Shown here piece after piece: positions 37,281-46,628 of a DNA stretch of 64,000 nucleotides. Numbering within the stretch: position 1 is the stretch's first letter; every line of letters begins with the position of its first letter. Origin of the DNA: Streptomyces fradiae (GTDB lineage: Bacteria; Actinomycetota; Actinomycetes; Streptomycetales; Streptomycetaceae); assembly GCF_041270065.1 (NCBI RefSeq), contig NZ_CP065958.1, forward strand, positions 2,542,001 to 2,606,000, written 5' to 3'. The position numbers were made by a program, and so were the translations under genes. The notes under the pieces are model-generated. The model did not search any database and was not told where the DNA came from. It saw only the letters and a program-made list of their open reading frames with translations.

Positions 37281-38480
37281 CTAGGCCGTCATCGGGCGCT
37301 GCACGCGGATCGACTGGAGCAGTCCGATCGCCACCCACACCGCGAACATCGACGAGCCGCCGTACGACACGAAGGGCAGCGGGAGGCCGGCGACCGGCAT
37401 GATGCCGAGTGTCATGCCGATGTTCTCGAAGGCCTGGAAGGCGAACCAGGCGATGATGCCGGCGGCGACGATCGTGCCGTACAGCTCCGTCGTCTCACGC
37501 GCTATCCGGCAGGCGCGCCACAGGATGACGCCGAGCAGGACCAGGATGAGGCCCGCTCCGACGAAGCCGAGTTCCTCGCCGGCGACGGTGAAGACGAAGT
37601 CGGTCTGCTGTTCGGGGACGAACTGGCCGGTGGTCTGGGAGCCCTTGAAGAGGCCGGCGCCGAGCAGGCCGCCGGAGCCGATGGCGATACGGGCCTGGTT
37701 GGTGTTGTAGCCGACGCCGGCCGGGTCGAGGTCGGGGTTGGCGAAGGCGGCGAAGCGGTTGATCTGGTACTCGTCGAGCATGCCGAGCGCGGTGACCAGG
37801 ACCGCTCCCGCGACGCCCGCGCCGATCAGGCCGAGGACCCAGCGGTTGGAGGCGCCGGAGGCGAGCAGCACGCCGAGCACGATGACCGCCATGACCATCA
37901 CCGAGCCGAGGTCGGGCATCAGCATGACGATGCCCATCGGCAGGGCGGCGAGGCCGAGGGCCTTGGCGACGGTGCGGTGGTCGGGGTGGAGCTGGTCGCC
38001 GGCGTCGACCTTCGCGGCGAGCAGCATCGCCATCACCAGGATGATCGTGATCTTCACGAACTCGCTGGGCTGGAGCGAGAATCCGCCGCCGATCACGATC
38101 CACGCGTGCGCGCCGTTGATGGTCGCGCCGAGCGGGGTGAGGACGGCGAGGATCAGCAGGATCGAGATCCCGTAGAGGACCGGCACGGCCCCGCGCAGGG
38201 TGCGGTGGCCGAGCCAGATCGTGCCGACCATCAGGGCGAGCCCGATGCCGGTGTTGAGGACGTGCCGGAAGAGGAAGTAGTACGGGTCGCCCTGGTTGAG
38301 CGAGGTGCGGCCGCGGGTCGCGGACCACACGAGCAGCGAGCCGATCAGCGACAGCGCGAGCGCCGAGAGCAGGATCGGCCAGTCGAGCCGGCGGAGCACC
38401 GAGTCGCGGGCGGTGAGCTTCGCGAGGGTGCCGCGCTCGGGGGCGTAACGGGAGACGGAGAAGCCGTGGGGTGCGCTCAT
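37281..38480 (-). CDS. rodA: Rod-shape SEDS protein RodA (Sfr/FtsW-like)
   Basis: SEDS-family peptidoglycan glycosyltransferase that works with a class-B PBP. 399 residues with about ten TM helices; the GGGFSLQPSEFVKI stretch carries the catalytic-loop region and LPFVSYGGSSMF is typical near the C-terminus. It directly follows the pbp2 gene with a 4-nt gap, and its sister in S. coelicolor (sfr) is part of the mre region for spore-wall synthesis. Encoded in order mreB, mreC, mreD, pbp2, rodA on the minus strand. Confidence 0.94.
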   Translation of the reverse strand: MSAPHGFSVSRYAPERGTLAKLTARDSVLRRLDWPILLSALALSLIGSLLVWSATRGRTSLNQGDPYYFLFRHVLNTGIGLALMVGTIWLGHRTLRGAVPVLYGISILLILAVLTPLGATINGAHAWIVIGGGFSLQPSEFVKITIILVMAMLLAAKVDAGDQLHPDHRTVAKALGLAALPMGIVMLMPDLGSVMVMAVIVLGVLLASGASNRWVLGLIGAGVAGAVLVTALGMLDEYQINRFAAFANPDLDPAGVGYNTNQARIAIGSGGLLGAGLFKGSQTTGQFVPEQQTDFVFTVAGEELGFVGAGLILVLLGVILWRACRIARETTELYGTIVAAGIIAWFAFQAFENIGMTLGIMPVAGLPLPFVSYGGSSMFAVWVAIGLLQSIRVQRPMTA

Positions 38481-38484
38481 CGGG

Positions 38485-40743
38485 TCAGAGCCTCCCTCGG
38501 TGGGTGGCGGGCGGGCCCGCGAGTTCCTGTGGGTCGTCGTCGGGCTTCTTCGCGGGGTCCGTCGGCGGGTCGGCGGGCGGGTCGGCCTGCTGGGTGCCGT
38601 CGGCCGTCGCCTTCTCCGGGTCGACCTTCCCGGCCTCCGGGTCGTACGGCTTGATCTTCGGCGCGTCGATGGAGCCGTCGGCCTCGATCTTCGGCAGCGC
38701 CTTCTGCGGCTGCGGCAGGAGGGCCTTCTTCAGGTCCTGCTTGCCGGCGTCGTCGAGCCCGTACAGCGCGTCGTAGATGTTGCGCACGGCGGGGCCGGAG
38801 GCGCCGGAGCCCGTACCGCCCTGGGCGATCGTCATGACGATCGCGTAGTCCTTGGTGTACGTGGCGAACCAGGAGGTCGTCTGCTTGCCGTAGACCTCGG
38901 CGGTACCCGTCTTGGCGTGCATCGGGATCTTGTCCTGCGGCCAGCCGCCGAACCGCCAGGCGGCCGTACCGCGGGTGGCGACTCCCGCGAGGGCTTCGTC
39001 TATCAAGTCGCGGGTCTTGGCGTCGAACGGGAGCCTGCCGTGCGACTTGGGCGCGATCTCGTTCACGGTCTTGCCGTCGGCGCTGATGACGGCCTTGCCG
39101 ACGCTGGGGTTCCACAGGGTGCCGCCGTTGGAGATGGCGGAGTAGATGGTGGCCATCTGGATGGGGGTGACGAGGGTGTCGCCCTGTCCGATGGAGTAGT
39201 TGACGGAGTCACCGGCGCGCATCAGGTTGCCTTCGAGGCAGTTCTCGTAGGAGAGCTGCTGGACGTAGGTGCCGCCCTTCTTGCCGTTCTTGCACCACCA
39301 GTCCTTGTTGTCCTCCCAGAACTTCTGCTTCCACTGGCGGTCGGGGACGCGGCCGGTGACCTCGTTGGGGAGGTCGATGCCGGTCTCGGCGCCGAGGCCG
39401 AACTGGTGGGCCGTCTTGTAGAACCAGTCGCCCGGGTTCTTCTTCGGCTTCATCCCGCCGTCGCGCTGCCACTGCTGGTGGGCGAGGGCGTAGAAGACGG
39501 TGTCGCAGGAGACTTCGAGGGCGCGGCCGAGCGAGATCGGGCCGTGGTTCTGCGACTCGAAGTTCTTGAAGACCTGGTTGCCGATGGAGTACGAGCTGGT
39601 GCAGGGGTAGCGGCCGTCGAAGTCGTAGCCGGCGTTGACGGCGGCGGTGGTCGAGATGACCTTGAAGATGGAGCCGGGGGCGGCCTGGCCCTGGATGGCC
39701 CGGTTGAGCAGCGGGAAGTTGGAGTTCTTGCCGGTGAGGGCCGCGTAGTCCTTCGCGGAGATGCCGCCGACCCAGGCGTTGGGGTCGTAGTCGGGCTGCG
39801 AGGCCATGGCGACGACGCGGCCGGTCTTCGCCTCCATGACGACGACGGCGCCGGCGTCGGCCTTGTAGTTCTCGTTGGTGTTCTTGTCGAAGGTCTTGCG
39901 GGCCTCGACCATCGCGTTGTGCAGCTCCCATTCGGCGACCGCCTGGACGCGGGCGTCGATGGAGGTGACGACGTTGGCGCCGGGCACGGCCTGGTCGCTC
40001 TTGGCCTGGCCGATGACCCGGCCGAGGTTGTCGACCTCGTAGCGGGTGACGCCGGCCTTGCCGCGCAGCTGCTTGTCGTAGGTGCGCTCCAGGCCGGAGC
40101 GGCCGACCTGGTCGGAGCGCAGATAGGGCGAGTCGGTGTCCTTGGCCTTGGTGATCTCTTCGTCGGTGACGGGCGAGAGGTAGCCGAGGACCTGGGAGGT
40201 ACGGGACTTGCCGGGGGCCGGGTAGCGGCGTACGGCGGCGGGCTCGGCGGTGATGCCGGGGAAGTCCTCGGCGCGCTCGCGGATCTGCAGGGCCTGCTGG
40301 GTGGTGGCCTCGTCGGTGACCGGGATCGGCTGGTAGGGCGAGCCGTTCCAGCAGGGCTTGGGGGTCTTGGAGTCGCAGAGCCGGATCTTGTTGACGACCT
40401 CCTCGGGCTTCATGCCGAGGATGCCGGCGAGCCGGGTGAGGACGCCCTTGCCGTCGTCCTTCATCTTCATCAGCTCGGTGCGCGAGGCGGAGACCACGAG
40501 CCGGGTCTCGTTGTCGGCGAGCGGCACGCCGCGGGCGTCCAGGATGGAGCCGCGGACGGCGGGCTGGACGACCTGCTGGACGTGGTTGTTCTTGGCCTCG
40601 TCCGTGTACTCCTTGCCGTTGCGGATCTGGAGGTACCAGAGGCGTCCGCCGAGGGTGAAGAGCAGCGAGAAGACGAGGACCTGGATGACGACGAGCCGGA
40701 TCTGGACCCGGGGGGTCCGCCCGGTCTCGGGGATGTTGCTCAT
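38485..40743 (-). CDS. mrdA: Penicillin-binding protein 2 (MrdA-like class B transpeptidase)
   Basis: 752 residues: one TM at about 15-35, dimerisation domain, then the transpeptidase domain with SIFK (S358 to K361), SCD at about 412-414, and KTG (611-613). A Trp/Cys-rich insertion (about 470-505, FWEDNKDWWCKNG with another Cys in NCLEGNL) could form a disulphide. It cross-links peptidoglycan with RodA. The C-terminus after about 720 is D/P/K-rich. It overlaps nothing: 19 nt from mreD, 4 nt from rodA. Confidence 0.94.
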   Translation of the reverse strand: MSNIPETGRTPRVQIRLVVIQVLVFSLLFTLGGRLWYLQIRNGKEYTDEAKNNHVQQVVQPAVRGSILDARGVPLADNETRLVVSASRTELMKMKDDGKGVLTRLAGILGMKPEEVVNKIRLCDSKTPKPCWNGSPYQPIPVTDEATTQQALQIRERAEDFPGITAEPAAVRRYPAPGKSRTSQVLGYLSPVTDEEITKAKDTDSPYLRSDQVGRSGLERTYDKQLRGKAGVTRYEVDNLGRVIGQAKSDQAVPGANVVTSIDARVQAVAEWELHNAMVEARKTFDKNTNENYKADAGAVVVMEAKTGRVVAMASQPDYDPNAWVGGISAKDYAALTGKNSNFPLLNRAIQGQAAPGSIFKVISTTAAVNAGYDFDGRYPCTSSYSIGNQVFKNFESQNHGPISLGRALEVSCDTVFYALAHQQWQRDGGMKPKKNPGDWFYKTAHQFGLGAETGIDLPNEVTGRVPDRQWKQKFWEDNKDWWCKNGKKGGTYVQQLSYENCLEGNLMRAGDSVNYSIGQGDTLVTPIQMATIYSAISNGGTLWNPSVGKAVISADGKTVNEIAPKSHGRLPFDAKTRDLIDEALAGVATRGTAAWRFGGWPQDKIPMHAKTGTAEVYGKQTTSWFATYTKDYAIVMTIAQGGTGSGASGPAVRNIYDALYGLDDAGKQDLKKALLPQPQKALPKIEADGSIDAPKIKPYDPEAGKVDPEKATADGTQQADPPADPPTDPAKKPDDDPQELAGPPATHRGRL

Positions 40744-40762
40744 GCTGCGGCTTCCCCCTGGG

Positions 40763-41431
40763 TCACAGTCGCTTGACTCCCTTGATGCGTCCGGCGCGTG
40801 AGGCGCGGGTGCGGGCGGCCTTGACGCGCAGGCCGCTGCGCTGGGTGCCGATCCGCAGGCCGGTGCCGGAGGACAGCCAGCCGGAGGCGACGTCGGCGCC
40901 GCTGCCGCCGTTGGTGTCGGCCAGCGGGTCGTTCTCCGCGCGCCGGGCGATCGCCATGATCAGCGGCACGGTGAAGGGCGCGAGGAGCAGGTCGTAGAGG
41001 GCCGCGGTGAACAGCAGGAAGCCGAGGCCGACATGGCGGGCGGCGGTGTCGCCGACGAGGGCGCCGACGCCCGCGTAGAGCAGAGTGGAGCCGATCGCGG
41101 CGACGACGACCACGGTCATCGGGCCGGTGGCGGACTTGAGCCGGCCGTTCTCGGGCTTGGCGAGGCCGCACAGATAGCCGACGACGCACAGCACCAGGGC
41201 GTAGCGCCCGGCGGCGTGGTCGGCGGGCGGCGCGAGGTCGGCGAGCAGTCCGGCGCTGAAGCCGGCGAGGGCGCCGGTGACGTGCCCGTACACGAGGGCG
41301 AGGGCGACGACGGTGAGCAGGACGAGGTCGGGGACGGCGCCGGGGAGCTGGAGGCGGGCGAGGACGGAGACCTGGACGACGAGGGCGACGACGATCAGGG
41401 CGGCGGAGAGGAGGATGCGGTTGATCTTCAC
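40763..41431 (-). CDS. mreD: Rod shape-determining membrane protein MreD
   Basis: 222 residues with about five hydrophobic helices (ILLSAALIVVALVVQVSVLA; FSAGLLADLAPP), the MreD signature, then a basic C-terminal extension (RKNDPLADTN-type, ending RAGRIKGVKRL). It helps assemble the MreBCD-RodA-PBP2 complex. It overlaps the mreC stop by 4 nt. Confidence 0.9.
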   Translation of the reverse strand: MKINRILLSAALIVVALVVQVSVLARLQLPGAVPDLVLLTVVALALVYGHVTGALAGFSAGLLADLAPPADHAAGRYALVLCVVGYLCGLAKPENGRLKSATGPMTVVVVAAIGSTLLYAGVGALVGDTAARHVGLGFLLFTAALYDLLLAPFTVPLIMAIARRAENDPLADTNGGSGADVASGWLSSGTGLRIGTQRSGLRVKAARTRASRAGRIKGVKRL

Positions 41432-42456
41432 GGTGTCTCCCCCTGGTCCTGCGGCTGCTGCTGGTCCTGCTGTCCGGCCGGCTTCTGTGCCTGGTCCTGG
41501 GCCTGTCCCTGGGCCTGGTCCTCCGGCTTCACGCCCTGCTGCTGTCCGTCCGGGGGCGGCGGGGTGACCGTGACGGTGACGGTCGGGGCCGGCTTGGGCT
41601 TCTGCGGCAGGACCATGTCGCGCGGGTCGGTGCGCGGGGCCTGGACGACGACGCCGACGATGTCGAGCTTGGTGAAGCCGACGTACGGGCGGACGTAGAC
41701 GTTACGGGTGAGGCCGCCGCCCGAGGGGTCGACGCGGACCACCTCGCCGACCGGCACGCCGGGCACGAAGGGCTTGTCGGCCTGCGAGCCGAAGGTGACG
41801 AGGCGGTCTCCGGCCTTGACCTTGGCCTTGCCGTTGAGGAGCTGCACGAGCAGCGGGCGGTCGCCCTGGCCGGTGGCGAAGCCGAGCTCGTCGGTCTTCT
41901 CCATGCGGGTGCCGACGGTGAAGTCGGGGTCGTTGGCGAGCAGCACGGTCGACGTGGAGGGGCCGACGGTGGTGACCCGGCCGACCAGGCCGGAGCCGTT
42001 GAGCACGGTCATGTCGCGGCGGATGCCGTCGCGGGCGCCGATGTCGATGGTGACCGTCCAGGAGAAGCCCTGGGCCGCTCCTATGGCGATGACCTCGGCG
42101 CCCTTGATGCCGTACTGGCCGGCGCCGGCGGTCTTCAGCATGGCGTCGAGCTCGCGCAGTCGGCTGCGGTTGCGGTCGTCGCTGCCGAGCTTCGCCTTGA
42201 GGGCGGCGTTCTCCTGCTCCAGGGCGGCGATCCGGTCGTGCCGCTCGCCGGAGTCGCGGACCGCTCCTATGGCGTTGCCGATGGGGTCGACCGCCGAGGC
42301 GACTCCGTTCTCGACGGGACCGAAGACCGCGGCCGCGGCCTGTCGGGCACCGTCGACCGGCGACTCCTGGCCTCCTCGGATGTCCACCGTGATCAGTGCG
42401 AACGCGATGGCGATCAGCAGCACCAGGAGCAGCCGGCTCTCTCGTGTGTCCCTCAC
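41428..42456 (-). CDS. mreC: Rod shape-determining protein MreC
   Basis: 342 residues. A TM near the start (LLLVLLIAIAFALITVDIRG), a coiled coil (about 70-105, RHDRIAALEQENAALKAKLG), then the periplasmic beta-domains (GLVGRVTTVGPSTSTVLLAN, KAGDRLVTFGS). It ends in a P/Q-rich disordered tail. It links the cytoplasmic MreB filaments with the wall synthases. Stop overlaps mreD start by 4 nt. Confidence 0.93.
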   Translation of the reverse strand: MRDTRESRLLLVLLIAIAFALITVDIRGGQESPVDGARQAAAAVFGPVENGVASAVDPIGNAIGAVRDSGERHDRIAALEQENAALKAKLGSDDRNRSRLRELDAMLKTAGAGQYGIKGAEVIAIGAAQGFSWTVTIDIGARDGIRRDMTVLNGSGLVGRVTTVGPSTSTVLLANDPDFTVGTRMEKTDELGFATGQGDRPLLVQLLNGKAKVKAGDRLVTFGSQADKPFVPGVPVGEVVRVDPSGGGLTRNVYVRPYVGFTKLDIVGVVVQAPRTDPRDMVLPQKPKPAPTVTVTVTPPPPDGQQQGVKPEDQAQGQAQDQAQKPAGQQDQQQPQDQGETP

Positions 42457-42561
42457 GTGCGGCGGCCGTGCCCTTCCTCGAAATGACGGGATGTGACGGG
42501 TGGTGAAGATGAAGTTGTACGGGTACGGGTGCGGGGCCGCCGGTCGGCGGGGCCCCGCGGG

Positions 42562-43581
42562 TCAGCGGCGCGGCTGGGCGTCGAGGACCTGCTGGAGGGC
42601 CTCGAACTCCTCGACGCACTTGCCGGATCCGAGCGCCACCGAGTCCAGCGGGTCCTCGGCGATGTGGATCGGCATGCCGGTCTCGCGGCGGAGCCGCTCG
42701 TCGAGGCCGCGGAGCAGGGCGCCGCCACCCGTGAGAACGATGCCACGGTCCATGACGTCACCGGAGAGCTCCGGCGGGCACTTGTCGAGGGTGGTCTTGA
42801 CCGCGTCGACGATCGCGTTGACCGGCTCCTCGATGGCCTTGCGGACCTCGGCGGCGGAGATCACCACGGTCTTGGGCAGGCCGGAGACCAGGTCGCGGCC
42901 GCGGATCTCGGTGTGCTCGTCCTGTTCGAGGTCGTACGCCGAGCCGATGGTGATCTTGATCTGTTCGGCGGTGCGCTCACCGAGGAGGAGCGAGTACTCC
43001 TTCTTGATGTGCTGGATGATCGCGTTGTCCAGCTCGTCGCCGGCCACCCGGATGGACTGTGCTGTGACGATTCCGCCGAGGCTGATGACGGCCACCTCGG
43101 TGGTGCCGCCGCCGATGTCGACGACCATGTTGCCGGTGGCCTCGTGGACCGGGAGGCCCGAGCCGATGGCCGCGGCCATGGGCTCCTCGATGATGTGCAC
43201 CTGGCGGGCGCCGGCCTGGGTGGAGGCCTCGATGACGGCGCGGCGCTCGACTCCGGTGATGCCGGAGGGCACGCAGACGACGACCCGGGGGCGGGCCAGG
43301 TAGCGGCGCTTGTGGATCTTGAGGATGAAGTAGCGGAGCATCCGCTCCGTGATCTCGAAGTCGGCGATGACGCCGTCCTTGAGCGGGCGGACGGCGACGA
43401 TGTTGCCGGGCGTCCGGCCGATCATCTTCTTCGCCTCGGCACCGACCGCGAGGATGCCGCCGGTGTTGGTGTTGATCGCGACGACGGACGGCTCGTTCAG
43501 AACGATGCCTCGACCCCTGACGTACACCAGCGTGTTGGCGGTCCCGAGGTCGACAGCCATGTCACGGCCGATGAACGACAT
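42562..43581 (-). CDS. mreB: Rod shape-determining actin homolog MreB
   Basis: 339 residues from ATG 43581, with AAGGGGA upstream. Actin-fold ATP site [34 protein letters not shown], and [16 protein letters not shown]. In streptomycetes MreB is required for spore-wall integrity rather than hyphal growth. An in-frame start 21 nt upstream is less likely. It is the first gene of the mreBCD-pbp2-rodA unit. Confidence 0.97.
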   Translation of the reverse strand: MSFIGRDMAVDLGTANTLVYVRGRGIVLNEPSVVAINTNTGGILAVGAEAKKMIGRTPGNIVAVRPLKDGVIADFEITERMLRYFILKIHKRRYLARPRVVVCVPSGITGVERRAVIEASTQAGARQVHIIEEPMAAAIGSGLPVHEATGNMVVDIGGGTTEVAVISLGGIVTAQSIRVAGDELDNAIIQHIKKEYSLLLGERTAEQIKITIGSAYDLEQDEHTEIRGRDLVSGLPKTVVISAAEVRKAIEEPVNAIVDAVKTTLDKCPPELSGDVMDRGIVLTGGGALLRGLDERLRRETGMPIHIAEDPLDSVALGSGKCVEEFEALQQVLDAQPRR

Positions 43582-43800
43582 TGAGTTCCCCTTGTGTCCC
43601 ATGAGGATGCGTCGGGCCTTCCCTAGCGGAGCGTTGACGGCTTCTCAGGTAGGCGAGGTGGTGACTGAAGGTGGTGCGGCGTGGAGTTTTCCCATCGTAG
43701 TGCCGCCCGCACGGATACCGCGCGGCGGACCGCCCCAGTCCACCTCTGTATAGGTGACGGTATGACGCGGCGATCCGTTCCCGGGATCGGCGTTCATATG
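43582..43800. other. Intergenic region upstream of mreB
   Basis: About 220 bp between the mreB start and the ndk terminator, part of a 317-bp gene-free gap. It should hold the mre promoter: TATACA on the minus strand (complement of 43747-43752) and a TACGAT (near 43694-43699) are -10 candidates, but neither has a good -35. I see no repeat or RNA element. Confidence 0.4.
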
Positions 43801-43836
43801 CCTGGGGGCGACCGAATTCCTTCGGTCGCCCCCAGG
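43801..43836. terminator. Hairpin terminator after ndk
   Basis: A perfect 16-bp stem (CCTGGGGGCGACCGAA and its complement) with loop TTCC, about 60 nt past the ndk stop and upstream of mreB. Confidence 0.9.
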
Positions 43837-43898
43837 CGATGCCGCCGATCGGCTGACACCCGTTCAGGCGCGTGCCCTCGGACCGGCCGAAGGCCAGG

Positions 43899-44309
43899 TC
43901 AGAGGCCCGGGAAGAAGAGCTTCAGCTCGCGGGCGGCGGACTCCTCGGAGTCCGAGGCGTGGATCAGGTTCTCGCGGACGATGGTGCCGTAGTCGCCGCG
44001 GATGGAGCCGGGCGCGGCGGCGATCGGGTCGGTCGGGCCGGCCAGGGTGCGCAGGCCCTCGATGACCCGCTCGCCCTCGACGACCAGCGCGACGATCGGG
44101 CCGGAGGCCATGAAGCCCATGAGCGGCTCGTAGAACGGCTTGCCCTTGTGCTCGCCGTAGTGCTGCTCCAGGGTCTCCTGGTCCAGCTCGCGCATCTCCA
44201 GGGCCGCGATGGTCCAGCCGGCCTTGCGCTCGATACGGCCGATGATCTCGCCGATCAGGCCACGGCGGACGGCGTCGGGCTTGAGCAGGACGAGCGTGCG
44301 CTGGCTCAC
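43899..44309 (-). CDS. ndk: Nucleoside-diphosphate kinase
   Basis: 136 residues. The phosphohistidine motif NLIHASDS (H117), TLVLLKPDAVRRGLIGEIIG at the N-terminus and PFYEPLMGFMASGP are complete. It balances NTP pools. It is followed by a strong hairpin and preceded by a MITE and then a DUF4233 gene. Confidence 0.98.
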   Translation of the reverse strand: MSQRTLVLLKPDAVRRGLIGEIIGRIERKAGWTIAALEMRELDQETLEQHYGEHKGKPFYEPLMGFMASGPIVALVVEGERVIEGLRTLAGPTDPIAAAPGSIRGDYGTIVRENLIHASDSEESAARELKLFFPGL

Positions 44310-44342
44310 GGGGGAACTCCTTCAGACAACGGTGTGCGGGGC

Positions 44343-44509
44343 TAGGGCCTGTCCGGCGGATCAGGGTCGGAAAGGCCGCGGCGTCTGGTGCGGTGGATCG
44401 CAAGGCGCCGGAGCGTCGCGATAGCGGAGCTATCGGGGCGCTTCGGCAACGCGGCGAGGTGCCGTGCCAGGCGTCGCGGGCCCGGCCATGATCCGCCGGA
44501 CAGGCCCTA
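44343..44509. mobile_element. MITE-like element, 167 bp, 21-bp terminal inverted repeats, TA-flanked
   Basis: The outer ends TAGGGCCTGTCCGG... and its complement form a perfect 21-bp inverted repeat (44343-44363 and 44489-44509). They begin and end with TA, consistent with insertion into a TA target. The interior is also palindromic (CGATAGC, 3 nt, GCTATCG), so the element folds as one long hairpin. There is no room for a transposase. I recall near-identical sequences scattered in intergenic regions of many Streptomyces, so it is a repeated non-autonomous element, moved by an IS elsewhere (family not determined, IS5-group or IS630-like TA target). It lies between the ndk promoter side and the DUF4233 gene. 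Confidence 0.85.
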
Positions 44510-44538
44510 AGAATCTACAGGGCCCGCACCAGCTGTCA

Positions 44539-44907
44539 TCACGCAGCGTCAGGCCCTGCGGAGCCCTGGGCGGCCTCCTGGCGGGCGGCCCAGTCGGCCT
44601 TGACCTGGTCGATGCGGCGTCCGTAGTGCACCGAGCACCACCACAGGACGGCGAAGACCGCGCCGAGGAAGAACATCACCGGCACGAAGACACCGCTGGC
44701 GATCAGCGCGATCTGGAGGGCCCAGCCGAGCTGCACGCCGCCCGGACGGGTGAGCGTCCCGCAGAGCAGCACCGACAGGACCATGGCGACCCCGCAGACC
44801 CACCACACCGTGGACATCGCCAGCGAGTCGTCCTTCATGGCGACCAGACCGGCGAAGCCGATGACGAAGAACTCACCGATCAGCGTCGAGGAACACAGCA
44901 CCCGCAT
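44539..44907 (-). CDS. DUF4233 membrane protein
   Basis: 122 residues with about four TM helices (LCSSTLIGEFFVIGFAGLVA; STVWWVCGVAMVLSVLLCGT; WALQIALIASGVFVPVMFFL) and a charged tail. This family typically follows folC in actinobacteria, as here with 9 nt between. Function unknown. Starts at ATG 44907. Confidence 0.88.
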   Translation of the reverse strand: MRVLCSSTLIGEFFVIGFAGLVAMKDDSLAMSTVWWVCGVAMVLSVLLCGTLTRPGGVQLGWALQIALIASGVFVPVMFFLGAVFAVLWWCSVHYGRRIDQVKADWAARQEAAQGSAGPDAA

Positions 44908-44916
44908 GGCCCCGCC

Positions 44917-46437
44917 TCAGCCCCTCTTGAGCAGCAGCCGGGCGTCGCCGACCGTGAAGATCGAACCGGTCACGAGGACTCCCGCGCCCGCATACTCGCC
45001 CTCTTCCTCGGCGAGGGTGATCGCCGTCTCCAGGGCGTCGTCGAGCCGCGGCTCGACCACCACGCGGTCCTCGCCGAAGACCTCGACGGCCAGCGCGGCG
45101 AGCGCGTCGACGTCGGTGGCCCGCGGGTTGGAGTTCGCGGTGATCACGACCTCCGCGAAGATCGGCTCGAAGGCCTCCAGGAGCCCCTTCGCGTCCTTGT
45201 CGCCGCTGGTGGACACCACGCCGATGAGCCGCGAGAAGCCGAACGCCTCGCTGACGCCGTCGGCGGTGGCGCGGGCGCCGTGCGGGTTGTGCGCGGCGTC
45301 CAGGATCACCGTCGGCGACTTGCGCACGACCTCCAGGCGGCCGGGCGAGGCCACCTGGGCGAAGGCCCGGCGGACGGTGTCGAGGTCGAGGGTGCGGGCG
45401 TGCTGCGCGCCGATGCCGAAGAAGGCCTCGACGGCGGCGAGCGCCACGGCCGCGTTGTGCGCCTGGTGCGCACCGTGCAGCGGCAGGAACACGTTGTCGT
45501 ACTCGCCGCCGAGGCCGCGCAGGGTGAGGAGCTGGCCGCCGACCGCGATCTCGCGGGAGACGACGCCGAACTCCATGCCCTCGCGGGCCACGGTCGCGTC
45601 CACGTCGACGGCCTTCTTCAGGAGCACCTGCGCCGCGTCGACCGGCTGCTGGGCCAGGATCACGGTCGCGCCCTGCTTGATGACCCCGGACTTCTCGCCG
45701 GCGATCTCGGCGGGCGTCTCGCCGAGCCGGTCGGTGTGGTCGAGGTCGATCGGGGTGACGACGGCGACGGAGGCGTCGATGACGTTCGTCGCGTCCCAGG
45801 TGCCGCCCATGCCGACCTCGACGACGGCCGCGTCGACCGGGGCGTCGGCGAAGGCCGCGTACGCCATTCCGGTGAGGACCTCGAAGAAGGAGAGCCGGTA
45901 CTCCTCGCGGGCGTCGACCAGCTCCACGTACGGCGCGATGTCCCGGTAGGTCTCGACGAACCGCTCCGGGGCGATCGGGGCGCCGTCCAGGCTGATGCGC
46001 TCGGTGATGGTCTGCACATGCGGCGAGGTGTAGCGGCCGGTGCGCAGGTCGAAGGCGCCGAGCAGGGCCTCGATCATGCGGGCGGTGGAGGTCTTGCCGT
46101 TGGTGCCGGTGATGTGGATCGACGGGTACGCGCGCTGCGGCTCGCCGAGCACGTCCATCAGCGCGGCGATCCGCGTGACGGAGGGCTCCAGCTTGGTCTC
46201 GCCCCAGCGGGTGGACAGCTCGGTCTCGACCTCGCGCAGCGCCTTGGCGACCTCGGGGTCGGCCGGCGCGCTCGGCACCGGGTCGCCCTGCGGCGGGCCG
46301 CCCATGGTGCGCAGGGTGCGGCTGCCGGCCTCGATCACCGCCAGGTCGGGGTCGCGGTCGGTCTCGTTGTCGACGATGTCGTCGAACAGGTCGTCGCTGG
46401 GATCGCGCGGGTCGGTCGGGTCGCTCGGCTCACTCAC
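44917..46437 (-). CDS. folC: Folylpolyglutamate / dihydrofolate synthase FolC
   Basis: 506 residues. Mur-ligase-like fold: ITGTNGKTSTARMIEALLG (P-loop), SPHVQTITERISLDG, YEVGMGGTWDATNVIDASVA region, and DAAHNPHGA. It adds glutamates to folate and may also act as dihydrofolate synthase. A 60-residue N-terminal acidic extension (DLFDDIVDNETDRDP) precedes the core. Co-oriented with the DUF4233 gene. Confidence 0.95.
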   Translation of the reverse strand: MSEPSDPTDPRDPSDDLFDDIVDNETDRDPDLAVIEAGSRTLRTMGGPPQGDPVPSAPADPEVAKALREVETELSTRWGETKLEPSVTRIAALMDVLGEPQRAYPSIHITGTNGKTSTARMIEALLGAFDLRTGRYTSPHVQTITERISLDGAPIAPERFVETYRDIAPYVELVDAREEYRLSFFEVLTGMAYAAFADAPVDAAVVEVGMGGTWDATNVIDASVAVVTPIDLDHTDRLGETPAEIAGEKSGVIKQGATVILAQQPVDAAQVLLKKAVDVDATVAREGMEFGVVSREIAVGGQLLTLRGLGGEYDNVFLPLHGAHQAHNAAVALAAVEAFFGIGAQHARTLDLDTVRRAFAQVASPGRLEVVRKSPTVILDAAHNPHGARATADGVSEAFGFSRLIGVVSTSGDKDAKGLLEAFEPIFAEVVITANSNPRATDVDALAALAVEVFGEDRVVVEPRLDDALETAITLAEEEGEYAGAGVLVTGSIFTVGDARLLLKRG

Positions 46438-46628
46438 GCGTCCAGTCTACGGAGCGCCACCGACAGGACCCGACGGGACCCGACGAGGACCTCGGCCGGG
46501 CGGCGCGGGCGCCGGGGTCGCGGGGCCGCGACGGCCCCGGGCGGACGCAGGCCTGCCCGGCGCAGCCGGCGCGGACCACGGCCCGCGAGGCCCCGGGACG
46601 GACGCCCGGCCCAGGCGGGCTCGCCTCG

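Noticed and set aside
44310..44538. T-box or riboswitch in the gap between ndk and DUF4233
   Set aside because: The structure is explained by the MITE; no riboswitch core was seen.
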